Counted from the first letter of the stretch, positions 9,076 through 18,763 are shown. The stretch: 64,000 bases of DNA from Bradyrhizobium lablabi (GCF_018131005.1 NZ_JAFCJK010000001.1:496001-560000), one strand, 5' to 3'. The notes: a model not told the origin generated them from the sequence alone. Numbers and translations are program-made.

Positions 9076-10569
9076 CTACGCCGCCCGGCCGGCCGGCTCC
9101 GTCGACTCAGACCGGCGTGCCGGCAGATATTCGATCGCCTCGTCCTTCATCGCACCGAATCTCAAGCTGACGATGTCGAGCGCATAGTTCTGATACAGCC
9201 GCCACGGCCGCCGCGAGCCCTGCTTGGGCATCTTGTGAACGGCGCGCTGCACATAGCCGGAGGAGAAATCGACCCACGGCAATTCGGTGATCGTGGGATC
9301 GTTGCGGCGCGGCGTGCATTGCGCGTAGCCGTTCGCCTTCATGTAGTTGAGCATGCGGCAGACATACTCGCAGGTCAGGTCGCATTTCAGCGTCCATGAC
9401 GCATTGGTGTAACCGAACGCGGCTGCGAGGTTCGGCACGCCGCTATACATCAGCCCCTTGTAGCTCATGGTCTTCGAGAAATCGACGCGCGTGCCGTCGA
9501 CGCTGACATCGAGCCCGCCCAGCACCTGCAGATCGAGGCCGGTCGCCGTCACCACGATGTCGGCGTCGAGTTCCGTACCCGATTTCAGCCTGATCCCCTT
9601 CGCTGTGAAGGTGTCGATCTCTTCGGTGACGACCGACGACGTGCCGTTCCTGATCGATTCGAAGAGATCGCCGTTCGGCACCAGGCAGAGACGCTGATCC
9701 CACGGCTTGTAACGCGGAGTGAAATGCGTCGCGACGTCGTAGTCCGGACCCAGCGCGGCGCGCACGCCGCCAAGAATGAGCTTCTTGACGCGCTCGGGAT
9801 TGCGCTTGCAGAGCCGGTAGAAATACATGCCCAACAGCACGTTTTTCCAGCGCGTGATGCCGTAGGCGGCCATGGCCGGCAGCCTCGCCCGCAGCCAGTC
9901 GGCGATCTTGTCCTTGTCCGGGCGCGCGACCACGTAGGTCGGCGACCGCTGCAGCATCGTGACATGCGAGGCCGCCTTGGCCAGTTCCGGCACCAGCGTC
10001 ACCGCGGTCGCACCGCTGCCGATCACCACCACCTTCTTGCCGGCGTAGTCGATGTCGTCGGTCCACTTCTGCGGATGGACCACCCGGCCGGAAAAATTGG
10101 CGATGCCGGGAAAGTCAGGCGTATAACCCTTGTCGTATTTGTAGTAGCCGCTGCACATGAACAGGAAGTTGCAGGTGAAGCGCTCGATTGTCCTCTCCGC
10201 GCCGCGCTCGACTTCCACCGTCCATTGCGACTCCGCCGACGACCAGTCGGCGCGCACCACGCGATGGTTGAAGCGGATATTCCTGTCGATCCCTGAGAGG
10301 CGCGCGGTTTCGCGCACGTAGTTGAGGATCGACGGCCCATCGGCGATCGCCTTCGGCTCGGTCCAGGGCCGGAACGAATAGCCAAGCGTGTACATGTCGG
10401 AATCGGAGCGAATGCCGGGATAGCGGAACAGATCCCAGGTGCCGCCGATGCAATCGCGCGCCTCTAGAATGGCGTAGCTGCGGTCCGGGCAATTCTTCTG
10501 CAGATGATGACCGGCCCCGATGCCGGAGAGGCCCGCGCCAACGATCAACACGTCGAAATGAGCGGACAT
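9076..10569 (-). CDS. Flavin-containing monooxygenase, Baeyer-Villiger type
   Basis: This 497-residue enzyme has an N-terminal FAD-binding Rossmann motif (VGAGLSGIGAGHHL, about 10-23), the Baeyer-Villiger fingerprint FSGRVVHPQKW (about 150-160) and a second NADPH-binding Rossmann motif (VIGSGATAVTL, about 176-186). The family uses NADPH and O2 to insert oxygen into ketones or to oxidise soft heteroatoms; the substrate here is unknown. The ATG has an AGGAGAG/GAGG ribosome site. It is divergent from a TetR gene and shares with it a promoter region holding two near-identical operators, so it is very likely under that repressor. The adjacent alcohol dehydrogenase could supply its ketone substrate. 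Confidence 0.9.
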   Translation of the reverse strand: MSAHFDVLIVGAGLSGIGAGHHLQKNCPDRSYAILEARDCIGGTWDLFRYPGIRSDSDMYTLGYSFRPWTEPKAIADGPSILNYVRETARLSGIDRNIRFNHRVVRADWSSAESQWTVEVERGAERTIERFTCNFLFMCSGYYKYDKGYTPDFPGIANFSGRVVHPQKWTDDIDYAGKKVVVIGSGATAVTLVPELAKAASHVTMLQRSPTYVVARPDKDKIADWLRARLPAMAAYGITRWKNVLLGMYFYRLCKRNPERVKKLILGGVRAALGPDYDVATHFTPRYKPWDQRLCLVPNGDLFESIRNGTSSVVTEEIDTFTAKGIRLKSGTELDADIVVTATGLDLQVLGGLDVSVDGTRVDFSKTMSYKGLMYSGVPNLAAAFGYTNASWTLKCDLTCEYVCRMLNYMKANGYAQCTPRRNDPTITELPWVDFSSGYVQRAVHKMPKQGSRRPWRLYQNYALDIVSLRFGAMKDEAIEYLPARRSESTEPAGRAA

Positions 10570-10595
10570 GCCTCGGCTCTCCTAGCCATTCGTGC

Positions 10596-10613
10596 TGACA
10601 ATGCTTCCTGTCA
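10596..10613. promoter_or_regulatory. TetR operator, copy 1
   Basis: TGACAATGCTTCCTGTCA is an imperfect inverted repeat with TGACA/TGTCA ends. It lies 27 bases from the monooxygenase start and is matched by a second copy 32 bases further on (14 of 18 or more positions shared). Confidence 0.65.
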
Positions 10614-10627
10614 GACACCTTGACATC

Positions 10628-10645
10628 TGACAATGCATCGTGTCA
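10628..10645. promoter_or_regulatory. TetR operator, copy 2
   Basis: TGACAATGCATCGTGTCA repeats copy 1 with the same TGACA/TGTCA ends. The centre-to-centre distance of 32 bp is about three helical turns, so two dimers would bind the same face. It lies 12 bases before the ATG of the TetR gene. Confidence 0.65.
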
Positions 10646-10657
10646 ATATCATACTTC

Positions 10658-11308
10658 ATGGAAGCCAGCCGCAAAGCCCGACTGTATGGCGGCATGAACG
10701 CCGACGCGCGCCGTGCCGAACGCCGGCTGCGGCTCATCGACGCTGCGATCGAGGTTTATGGCGAGGTCGGCTACCGCGGCGCGACCGTGAAGGCGATCTG
10801 CGAAGCCGCCGAATTGACCGAGCGCTATTTCTACGAATCCTTTGCCAACAGCGAAGCGCTGCTGATCGCGGCCTATACCCACGTCGTCGGCCGCCTTCAT
10901 GAGGAAATGGCAGCCGCCGCCAATGCCGCGGGCACCGACTCCGAGGCCAGATTGCTTGCGACGCTCACGCTCTACTTCACGCGGCTGAAGGAACATCCGA
11001 AGCCGGCGCGCGTGTTCCTGCTCGAGATATCCGGCATCAGCCCGGCGGTCGATGCGGTCAAGCTCGACGCGCTGCGCACGTTCAGCGACATCCTGGTGCC
11101 GCCACCCGTCGATCCAAAACGACACGACAAGGACCCTTCCGCCGCGCTGCTGCCGATCGGCATGGTCGGCGCCGTCGTCAGCATCGCGCTACGATGGGTA
11201 TCCAAACATTATCCGCAACCGGTGGACGAAGTCGTCGCGATCGCCGCCGCATTCTGCCGCGTGGCGTTCGACGGTACGAAGAGCGGGACATTCTTGCGTT
11301 CGGTATAG
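10658..11308 (+). CDS. TetR-family transcriptional regulator
   Basis: The 216-residue product has the TetR helix-turn-helix near its N-terminus (GATVKAICEAAELTERYFYE, about residues 40-59) and a ligand domain of diverged sequence. An upstream GTG at 10640 lies inside operator copy 2, so the ATG at 10658 is the more likely start. It is the first gene of a probable two-gene unit with the downstream zinc alcohol dehydrogenase (10-base gap) and is divergent from the monooxygenase. The paired operators imply that it represses both directions and itself. The inducer is probably the substrate or product of the monooxygenase/dehydrogenase pair. Confidence 0.88.
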   Translation: MEASRKARLYGGMNADARRAERRLRLIDAAIEVYGEVGYRGATVKAICEAAELTERYFYESFANSEALLIAAYTHVVGRLHEEMAAAANAAGTDSEARLLATLTLYFTRLKEHPKPARVFLLEISGISPAVDAVKLDALRTFSDILVPPPVDPKRHDKDPSAALLPIGMVGAVVSIALRWVSKHYPQPVDEVVAIAAAFCRVAFDGTKSGTFLRSV

Positions 11309-11318
11309 GAGACAGACC

Positions 11319-12401
11319 GTGCGAGCTGCAGTCTTCAGGAACGGAAACATCGTCACGGATACCATTCCCGACCCTGTGCCGGCGGCCGGACAGGTTCTGG
11401 TCAAGACGCTGGCTTGCGGCATTTGCGGTTCGGATTTGCACGCGCGCAAGCACGCCGGACACACCGCGAAATTGATGAAGCATTTCCCCGGCCGCAGGCC
11501 GATGGACCTGTCGCGCGATGTCGTGTTTGGCCACGAATTCTGCTGCGAGGTGCTCGACCACGGGCCGGGGACCGAAAAGCGCTTCAAATCTGGCACGCGC
11601 GTCTGTTCGATGCCGATCCTGCTCGGCGCGAACGGGCCGCAAGGCATCGGCTATTCCAACGACATCGTCGGCGGCTACGCCGAGCGGATGGTGCTGAGCG
11701 AGCCGTTGATGATCGAGGTGCCGAACGGCCTCGCCGCCGAGCACGCCGCCTTGACCGAGCCGCTTGCGGTCGGCATCCATGCGGTGGCAAAGGCCAACAT
11801 CAACGGCGATGAGGTGCCGCTTGTGATCGGTTGCGGACCGATTGGTCTCGCCGTGATCGCCGCGCTGAAGCTGCGCGGTCTGCACCCGATCGTGGCATCA
11901 GACTATTCGCCGGCACGGCGGGCGCTCGCGGCGAAGATGGGCGCCGATGTCGTGGTCAATCCCGCGGAGACGCAGCCGTTCACGGCCTGGGCGCAGCACG
12001 CGGAAATGACGCCGGAGCAGACGGCGGCGCGGCCGCCGCTCCGGTCTTTCCTGCCGCCACTCAAGCCCGGTCTGATTTTCGAATGTGTCGGCATTCCCGG
12101 ATTGCTGCAGCAGGTGTTCGAAGGCGCGCCGCGCGATGCTCGCATCGTCGTTGTCGGCGTCTGCATGGAAAGCGACACCTCCGAACCCCTGCTCGGCGTG
12201 CTCAAGGAGTTGTCGTTGCAATATGTCTATGCCTACACGCCGGACGAATTCGCGCTTGCGCTGCGCCTGATTGCCGAGGGCGAGGTCGACGCGGCCGCAA
12301 TGGTCACCGCCACCACGGGCCTCGACGGCGTGGCGCAGGCTTTTGCGGACCTCGCCAATCCTGAACGGCACACCAAGGTCATCATCCGGCCCGACCACTG
12401 A
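11319..12401 (+). CDS. Zinc-dependent alcohol dehydrogenase (MDR superfamily)
   Basis: Upstream in-frame sequence only overlaps the TetR gene; the GTG at 11319 follows TAGGAGA and gives 360 residues. CGICGSDLHA (about 29-38) and GHEFCCEV (about 68-75) carry the catalytic zinc ligands. The NAD(P)-binding motif is VIGCGPIGLAVI (about 168-179). The four-Cys structural zinc lobe of classical ADHs is absent: that region reads GTRVCSMPILLGANGPQG. Substrate is unknown; a secondary alcohol feeding a ketone to the nearby Baeyer-Villiger-type enzyme would fit. It follows the TetR gene by 10 bases and is probably co-transcribed with it. Confidence 0.88.
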   Translation: MRAAVFRNGNIVTDTIPDPVPAAGQVLVKTLACGICGSDLHARKHAGHTAKLMKHFPGRRPMDLSRDVVFGHEFCCEVLDHGPGTEKRFKSGTRVCSMPILLGANGPQGIGYSNDIVGGYAERMVLSEPLMIEVPNGLAAEHAALTEPLAVGIHAVAKANINGDEVPLVIGCGPIGLAVIAALKLRGLHPIVASDYSPARRALAAKMGADVVVNPAETQPFTAWAQHAEMTPEQTAARPPLRSFLPPLKPGLIFECVGIPGLLQQVFEGAPRDARIVVVGVCMESDTSEPLLGVLKELSLQYVYAYTPDEFALALRLIAEGEVDAAAMVTATTGLDGVAQAFADLANPERHTKVIIRPDH

Positions 12402-12628
12402 TTCCGAGGCGCGATTGAGCGGAAGGTCGGCCGCCCGGGGCCGATGATCGGCAGCGGGTGGAGCAAGCCAGGAATTCTTCAATTAAATTAAAAGCATGTG
12501 CTGTGTCGCACGAGCCACAGCCGCAACCCGGCAGGTCCGCCAGTTCCATCATCGCCCGGTTCCAGCGTGACAAGCGCGGCCAAAATGGCGACAATGGGGT
12601 GAATCAGTGTTCGTTCGAGTTTGACTCA

Positions 12629-13300
12629 ATGTCCGTGATCGTTTCACGACCATCGGCGTTCGCCATTGCTGCGGTTGTCGCTTGCTTCGAGTTGGCGCCG
12701 ATGAGCGGATATGCGCAATGGTGGCGCAGCGGACCCAAGGACTTCGAGGATTGCGCCGATCTCGCCGAAAAGGCGAAGACGAAGCAAGACAAGACTGCGC
12801 AACTTGCCGAATGCAACGCCAAATTCGCCGGACGCCGCAAGCCCGGCGGTGGCTACACCTATTACGACTTCATGCAGGACCGCTCCTTCGATATTGCCGG
12901 GCCCAATCCGACGCCCGACGAACAAAAGAAGATCGACCAGGAATACACACGCTACCTGGAGAGCCAGCGCCGATCGAACATCGCGGCAGCGTTCAATGCG
13001 AAGCAGCTCGAGCGCCAGGAGCAGCAACAGGAGCAGCAGCAGGAACAACAACCGCAGGAACAACGACCGCAGCAACAGCCGCGGCGGCAAGTCGAGCCGG
13101 TATCCCTGCGCGCCGAGACCGCGAAGGTGCCGGTGCCAGTCGCAAGCCCGGTCAAGCACGCTGCGCGCATCAGGGCCGCCCAATGCGCCAAGAACTCCTT
13201 CTCGTGCGATTGGCCGCTGCTTTCTCAAGGCCTCGACGACCTCAAGAAGCTGTTCACCTCGCAGCCGTCGCCACCGGCCAAATCGGCAAAACGGGGCTGA
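12629..13300 (+). CDS. Exported Gln-rich hypothetical protein
   Basis: The frame is open from 12458, but the ATG at 12629 starts a signal-like segment (SAFAIAAVVACFELAPMSGYAQ), so I take it as the start (223 residues). The mature part begins with a two-Cys region (FEDCADLA...AECNAKFAG) and then a low-complexity stretch of repeated Gln/Glu, residues about 128-153, encoded by CAG/CAA/GAA runs at 13013-13090. A second Cys pair (QCAKNSFSCDW) lies near the C-terminus. Paired cysteines fit an oxidised periplasmic protein. I do not recognise a family, and the Gln tract may vary in length between strains. Confidence 0.6.
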   Translation: MSVIVSRPSAFAIAAVVACFELAPMSGYAQWWRSGPKDFEDCADLAEKAKTKQDKTAQLAECNAKFAGRRKPGGGYTYYDFMQDRSFDIAGPNPTPDEQKKIDQEYTRYLESQRRSNIAAAFNAKQLERQEQQQEQQQEQQPQEQRPQQQPRRQVEPVSLRAETAKVPVPVASPVKHAARIRAAQCAKNSFSCDWPLLSQGLDDLKKLFTSQPSPPAKSAKRG

Positions 13301-13633
13301 CCCTCGCAGTCCCCGCGAGCCATCGTCGACCGGGGAGAGCGGCGGCTCCGCGCCGGCCGTCCTGCCGCCAGATGAAACATTCATCCTGCGTCGACACTGC
13401 CCGATCCCCGATCATCAGGCAGGCGCGCATGACCCGTTGTCCAAATCAGCGCTCGCGCCGAAGTGCGGGTGATGGCGTCTGAAGATACGAGCCGCGTTCA
13501 AGGATCGCCCTCAACATAAGGCTTGCACAACTCAACGGCGATCTCGCCGGTATTGACGCGCACCGTCAGGTTGCCGCCGATTCCGCGCCGCGGTAGAATA
13601 TTATGAGTTGGCGGCCTTTGGTTGAGTTATTCC
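13301..13633. other. Intergenic stretch before the cyclase gene
   Basis: About 330 bases with no convincing gene. It must hold the promoter of the large downstream gene, but I see no clear -35/-10 pair. Confidence 0.4.
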
Positions 13634-16600
13634 ATGAAGTGCTTGAAATGCCAGCACGAAAATCGACCAGAAGCGAAGTTTTGCGAGGAGTGCGCGGCTC
13701 CTCTCGCACCTGATTGCCCCAATTGCGGCAGCCCCGTTCTGCCAGGCTCCCGGTTTTGTTCGCAATGTGCTCACCCGATCGGACAATATCCGGAGCATCG
13801 CGCGACAGATCGATTTCGATCTCCCGGCACCTACACACCCAAACACCTCGCTGCAAAGATATTGACGTCGAAGCAGGAGTTCGAGGGCGAGCGCAAGCAG
13901 GTCACCGTTCTCTTCGCCGACATCGTGGGCTCGTTTGGAATCATCGCCGATCGCGATCCGGAGGAGGCGCAGAAGCTTCTCGATCCGATCCTCGATCTCA
14001 TGCTGGAAGCCGTCCACCATTACGAAGGAATGGTCAGCAGGGTCATGGGCGACGGGATCATGGCGCTGTTCGGCGCCCCCGTTGCGCATGAAGATCATGC
14101 CGTCCGGGCCTGCTATTCGGCCCTGCGAATGCAGCAGACGATCTCGCAGCGTGCCGAGGAGATTCGCCGGCTCCATGGCACGCCAATTACGATACGTGTC
14201 GGCATCAATTCCGGTGAGATCGTGGTGTCGTCGATCAACAACGACCTCTACATGGACTACACGATTGTCGGACAGACCGCCCATCTCGCGTCCAGGATGG
14301 AGCAAATGGCACTGCCGGGCTCGATCCTGGCAACCACCGACACAATGCGCCTGGTCGAAGGATATGTGGAGGCGAAGCCGCTGGGCGCGCTGCCGATCAA
14401 GGGACTGGCCTATCCCGTCGAAGTCTATGAGATCACCGAGGGTGGCACCGAACGCACGGGGTTTCAGGCGGCGGCGTGGCGCGGGCTGACGCCCTTTGTC
14501 GGACGCACGCTCGAGATGAAGCAGATCGAGCAGGCGCTCGAGCATGCGCGCGCCGGGCACGGCCAGGTCGTGGCCGTCGTCGGCGAGCCCGGCATGGGCA
14601 AGTCGCGCCTGATCCACGAATTTGTCCATTCGAGCCGCACCACAGGCTGTCTGCTGCTCGAGACAAACTCAGCGTCGTACGGACACGCAGCGTCATATCT
14701 CCCGGTGATCGAGCTGTTGCGCCACTATTATTTCAAGATCAACCGGCGCGACGATCCGAACTCGATCCGTGAGAAGGTGACCGAGAAGGTCCTGTCGCTC
14801 GACCCCTTGCTGCAGGATACGATTGCGCCGCTGCTCGATCTCCTGGATGCGCTGGACGCGGGGCATCCCTTTCAGTCGCTCGATCCCCTTCAGCACCGAC
14901 AACACACCTATCAGGCCATTACCAAACTGCTGTTGCGCGAGAACCGCGTGCAGCCCGTTGTCGCGGTCTTCGAGGATTTGCACTGGAACGATTCGCTGAC
15001 GCTAGGCCTGCTCGACGAGATCATCGTGAATGCGCGCGATGCGCGGCTGCTGCTGCTCGTCACCTACCGTCCCGAATTCCAGGACCAATGGAAGGGGCGG
15101 CCGAACTATCGAAATTTGCGTCTTGAGCCTCTTGAGAGTGAGAGCCTGACCGAACTGCTGCAATCCCTGCTTGGATCCGATGCGGCGCTCGACGGCCTCA
15201 AGCGATTTGTTCTCGATCGCGCAGGGGGAAATCCGTTCTTTCTCGAGGAGTTGGTCCGCACGCTGGTCGATCGCAAGGTGCTGCAGGGGACACGCGAGCA
15301 TTACACCATCAACAAGCCGTTCTCGGGAAACGAAATCCCCCCGACGGTACAAGCCGTTCTGGCGGCGCGTATCGATACGCTCCCCAAAGCCGAAAAAAGA
15401 CTGCTCCAGGAAGCATCCGTCGTCGGCCAAGATGTCCCGCTGTCGCTGATTCATGACATTTGCGGCCTCAATGACAGCGAACTCCGCGGTCTTCTCGGCA
15501 ATCTTCAAGCGGCGGAATTCATTTATCCCACCCAGCTTTTTCCTGACCTGCAGTTTTCCTTCAAGCATGCCCTCACCCACGACGTCGCCTACGCGGGCCT
15601 GCGAAGCGACAAGCGGCGCGAGATCCATCGACTGGTGGTCGACGCGATCGAACGTCAATATGCCGGCCGGATCGGCGAGCAGGTCGAACGCCTGGCTGAT
15701 CATGCGCTCCGCGGTCAGCTCCCGGAGAAGGCGGTGATGTATCTGCGCGAGGCGGGACGAAAGGCCGCCGATCGCGAGGCCTATCCCGAGGCGGTCATCC
15801 TGCTCGAGCAGGCTCTCGACGCCCTGGCGCAACTGCCACAAGACATCGAGACGATCCGCAAGGCAATCGACATCCGGTTCGACATCCGCAACGTTCTGCA
15901 ACCGCTTGGTGATCGCAGGCGCATCGCGACATATCTGGACGAGGCTGGCGGGCTGGCGGCCCAGATTGACGACAAGCAGCGCATGGGCTGGGTGCAATCC
16001 CATCTGACCGAGCAGTTCTGGATGCTCGGCCAATATCCACAATCGATCGATGCAGGCGAACAGGCGCTCACCGTGGCCGACCAGGTCTCCGATCTGCCGC
16101 TGCGGGTGGTCACGAACCTGCCGCTCGGCCTGGCGCACCATACGCGCGGCAGTTATGCGAAAGCCCGGGAGTATTTTGGCTGGAATGCGACCAATTTGAA
16201 CGGCGAACTGGTCGGTGAGCGCTTTGGCATGTTTGTCCTGCCGTCCTCATTCTCACGAAGCTTCATTGCGTGGGGCCTTGCCGATACCGGTAATTTTTCC
16301 GAGGCGTTCAGTATCGGCGAGGATGGGCTCCGGATCGCAGAAACGGCGGGCCACCCATTCAGCTGCGGTTATGCCCATCTGGGACTGGGCGTTGTCGCGT
16401 TGCGCCAGGGTAATCTGCGCCGGGCACTGCGTTCATTCGAGCGCTCCCTGGCAGCGGGAGCCTTCGCCGACAGCCCGGTCGGATTTGCCTACGTCTCGCT
16501 GCACCTCGGCTATGGACTTGCCCTGTCCGGCCGCGCCAATGAGGGCATTCCCATTCTCGAGCGGAGCATTGAACTGGCGCAGTCGCGCGGGTTCGTTGCG

Positions 16601-16969
16601 CGTCACGCCCTTCGCCTCGCTTATGTCAGTGAAGCTTACCTTTTGCTCGGAAGGGACAATGACGCGCGCAACGCTGCGCAACGCGCGCTCGAATTGGCGC
16701 GCCAGCACGGCGAACGAGCCAACGAAGCATATTCGTTGCGAATGCTGGGCGAGGTTGAGTCATATCGGAACGAATTGGGCGACGCCGAGGGCTGGCTCAC
16801 GGAAAGCCTGTCCCTTGCCACGGAGCTCGGCATGCGGCCGCTTGCCGCGCATTGTCACAAGGCGCTCGCGAACGTGTTCGATCTGCAACACCGGAAGGTT
16901 GAAGCGGAGCGCCATCGCGATATCTCCGCCGCGATGATCGAGGCCATGGAGATGCGCTTCTGGGCATAA
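13634..16969 (+). CDS. Zinc-ribbon / class III nucleotide cyclase / AAA ATPase / TPR signalling protein
   Basis: The product is about 1111 residues. It opens with two CxxC-type zinc ribbons (CLKCQHENRPEAKFCEEC, then CPNCGSPVLPGSRFCSQC) within the first 50 residues. A class III cyclase domain follows at about 88-265, with metal-binding Asp in VLFADIVGS and in VMGDGIMALFGAP. An ATPase module then shows Walker A GEPGMGKS (about 317) and Walker B VAVFEDLHW (about 445). The C-terminal half is helical repeat of TPR type. The layout fits the widespread zinc-ribbon cyclase/AAA/TPR signalling family; whether it makes cAMP or cGMP cannot be read here. The ATG at 13634 is preferred to a TTG at 13622, but has no strong ribosome site. 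Confidence 0.88.
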   Translation: MKCLKCQHENRPEAKFCEECAAPLAPDCPNCGSPVLPGSRFCSQCAHPIGQYPEHRATDRFRSPGTYTPKHLAAKILTSKQEFEGERKQVTVLFADIVGSFGIIADRDPEEAQKLLDPILDLMLEAVHHYEGMVSRVMGDGIMALFGAPVAHEDHAVRACYSALRMQQTISQRAEEIRRLHGTPITIRVGINSGEIVVSSINNDLYMDYTIVGQTAHLASRMEQMALPGSILATTDTMRLVEGYVEAKPLGALPIKGLAYPVEVYEITEGGTERTGFQAAAWRGLTPFVGRTLEMKQIEQALEHARAGHGQVVAVVGEPGMGKSRLIHEFVHSSRTTGCLLLETNSASYGHAASYLPVIELLRHYYFKINRRDDPNSIREKVTEKVLSLDPLLQDTIAPLLDLLDALDAGHPFQSLDPLQHRQHTYQAITKLLLRENRVQPVVAVFEDLHWNDSLTLGLLDEIIVNARDARLLLLVTYRPEFQDQWKGRPNYRNLRLEPLESESLTELLQSLLGSDAALDGLKRFVLDRAGGNPFFLEELVRTLVDRKVLQGTREHYTINKPFSGNEIPPTVQAVLAARIDTLPKAEKRLLQEASVVGQDVPLSLIHDICGLNDSELRGLLGNLQAAEFIYPTQLFPDLQFSFKHALTHDVAYAGLRSDKRREIHRLVVDAIERQYAGRIGEQVERLADHALRGQLPEKAVMYLREAGRKAADREAYPEAVILLEQALDALAQLPQDIETIRKAIDIRFDIRNVLQPLGDRRRIATYLDEAGGLAAQIDDKQRMGWVQSHLTEQFWMLGQYPQSIDAGEQALTVADQVSDLPLRVVTNLPLGLAHHTRGSYAKAREYFGWNATNLNGELVGERFGMFVLPSSFSRSFIAWGLADTGNFSEAFSIGEDGLRIAETAGHPFSCGYAHLGLGVVALRQGNLRRALRSFERSLAAGAFADSPVGFAYVSLHLGYGLALSGRANEGIPILERSIELAQSRGFVARHALRLAYVSEAYLLLGRDNDARNAAQRALELARQHGERANEAYSLRMLGEVESYRNELGDAEGWLTESLSLATELGMRPLAAHCHKALANVFDLQHRKVEAERHRDISAAMIEAMEMRFWA

Positions 16970-17047
16970 TCTTGTGAACCGATGCGCGCCGGGGTAGGCT
17001 TCATGATTATTGCGGCCCTAGGTTGACCAATTCATAGGAAAAAGCAG

Positions 17048-17452
17048 ATGAATGAGAACGAGCTGATAATCGCAACCGAAAACCTGCGAATGGATCCCCA
17101 CTATCACGCTGCCGAGATTGTTCGCCGGAGACTTGGCGCGCAAGCGATGGCAACAAGCTCGAACGAGGACGACAAGGCAGCCGTGCAGTTGCTCATCGGG
17201 ACCTGGGAGACGATCGCGGCGCTGACGCGCGGCGTCAAGGGACGGGACCGGGTGTTCGAACGAATGCCTGTCTGCCATATGTATCAGGCGCTTGCGCCGG
17301 CTATCGAAGTCTTTCGGGCGACACTCCCTGAGTATGCAGCGGGCTTCGAGAAGCTCAACACCGAGTATCACGCCTGGATGAAAAAGAAGAAGAAGAGCGC
17401 CGAGTACGTCACCTCGGCGTGCAGCGGCATGCTGAGTGCGAGGTTCGGCTAG
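17048..17452 (+). CDS. Hypothetical protein (134 aa)
   Basis: A soluble, mainly helical protein without signal peptide or recognised domain. It has a Lys-rich patch (MKKKKKSAEY) near residues 110-119 and single cysteines in MPVCHMY and SACSGML. The ATG follows an AAAAGCAG purine stretch at good spacing. It sits 78 bases after the cyclase/AAA/TPR gene and only three bases before the next gene, so these three may form one unit. Function unknown. Confidence 0.55.
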   Translation: MNENELIIATENLRMDPHYHAAEIVRRRLGAQAMATSSNEDDKAAVQLLIGTWETIAALTRGVKGRDRVFERMPVCHMYQALAPAIEVFRATLPEYAAGFEKLNTEYHAWMKKKKKSAEYVTSACSGMLSARFG

Positions 17453-17455
17453 TCC

Positions 17456-18700
17456 GTGCTCGGCGATAACCTGGAGTCCAGGTTCTCGACTTGGCTGCTT
17501 CGGCCTTACCTTGACCTGGGCCCGTTTCAGATCGGACCGGCCCACGCCGGCTCGATCGAGGCAGGGTGGCAGGCATTCGCGAACCCGGACGGCCCTCCCT
17601 TCATCCCGCAACGAGCTCTGGCACCCGGTTTTCGCGATCAATTGGCCGAGCAAGCGGGCCGAGACTATGCGCTCGGCGACCCTCGCGAACTGGCAGATCA
17701 TCTTCGAACCGAACGATGGCGCACGCTCTGCGACAGCATCGACGGATGGGCCGATCTGCCGGCCGCGCGGAAGAGCCGGCTGGCGGCCCTGTTGCATTCC
17801 CTGTGCTTCTACGATCTGCTGCTCGCACTGATAGCTGAGCACGAAGCGGCGGCGAGCACTGCCGATCCACACGCGGGCGAACTCGCCTTCTGCAGGGCAT
17901 CTGCGCAGTTCATGGCAAACTTGGCGACCCGCCGTGCAGGCTGGGACGCGGAAACGATGTCGTGTTTCGAGCACCTCGCGCTCGACTGCGATGGCCACCC
18001 CCATGTGAGATTCAACGCTACCGCGATGATGCTCGTGCAGAAGGCGAAGACCAAGGCTCCGGCGGAAGACCTCGCCGAATGGGGCAACCGGCTGGAAAGC
18101 GCGATCGCCGCTGTTGGGCCCAGCGACGAATGCTTCATCTCCCGCCTGCTCAGGAGCCGGTTCTATCGTGGAATGGGGTTCGTTCCCCAGCGGACAGGCG
18201 ATCGCGCAGAGCTCGTTCGCATCATGGATCTGGCCGAACATCACGCCCGAAACCTCAGGCCAGCAACGCCGGCGCAGGAGCTTCTGGCCCGGGAAAACCT
18301 GCATGCCGTCATGGAGAGCCGCACCAAGGAGGCGATTTGGCTCAACGAGATGGAACTCGCAACAACCAGGGCCACGGAAGTCACAAGAGTGGACCCGTAC
18401 GATTCAAAGGCGTGGGTCGAGCTGGGGCAGGTGCATTACCTGCGCGAGGATTGGCGGAAGGCCGCCGAGGCCTATGCGGTGGCTGCCATCCTTGGACCGC
18501 CGGCGAGCTTGGTCGGCAGACACATGGCCGCGGTTTGCCTGCGTGAACTCGGACTGGACGTTTTTGCGGCTTTCCTCTTCAAGGAGACGCTGGAAATCGA
18601 TCCACAGGGCATATCGCCTCGCCAGGAAATCTTCGATTTGCCATCCACAGAGCTGACGCGGGCGCTCAAACAATGGGGTCATTCGACGATCCGGCTTTGA
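17456..18700 (+). CDS. TPR-containing hypothetical protein
   Basis: The GTG at 17456 lies three bases after the previous stop, so translation is probably coupled; the product is 414 residues. The first 250 residues match nothing I know. The C-terminal part contains TPR-like units: DSKAWVELGQVHYLREDWRKA and AAEAYAVAAILGPPASLVG, followed by FAAFLFKETLEIDPQG. No signal peptide or membrane segment is present. Its place behind the cyclase/AAA/TPR gene suggests a partner or downstream component of that signalling protein, but this is inferred from position only. Confidence 0.6.
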   Translation: MLGDNLESRFSTWLLRPYLDLGPFQIGPAHAGSIEAGWQAFANPDGPPFIPQRALAPGFRDQLAEQAGRDYALGDPRELADHLRTERWRTLCDSIDGWADLPAARKSRLAALLHSLCFYDLLLALIAEHEAAASTADPHAGELAFCRASAQFMANLATRRAGWDAETMSCFEHLALDCDGHPHVRFNATAMMLVQKAKTKAPAEDLAEWGNRLESAIAAVGPSDECFISRLLRSRFYRGMGFVPQRTGDRAELVRIMDLAEHHARNLRPATPAQELLARENLHAVMESRTKEAIWLNEMELATTRATEVTRVDPYDSKAWVELGQVHYLREDWRKAAEAYAVAAILGPPASLVGRHMAAVCLRELGLDVFAAFLFKETLEIDPQGISPRQEIFDLPSTELTRALKQWGHSTIRL

Positions 18701-18763
18701 CGCCCTCCCCGAGCCGCCGCCGCATCAATCCGTATCTCCATCATCGCCCGGAATTTCCGGGCA

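Noticed and set aside
13013..13090. Possible short tandem repeat array or CRISPR-like structure of CAG/CAA units
   Set aside because: It is the Gln/Glu-rich coding tract of the gene at 12629-13300; there are no spacers.
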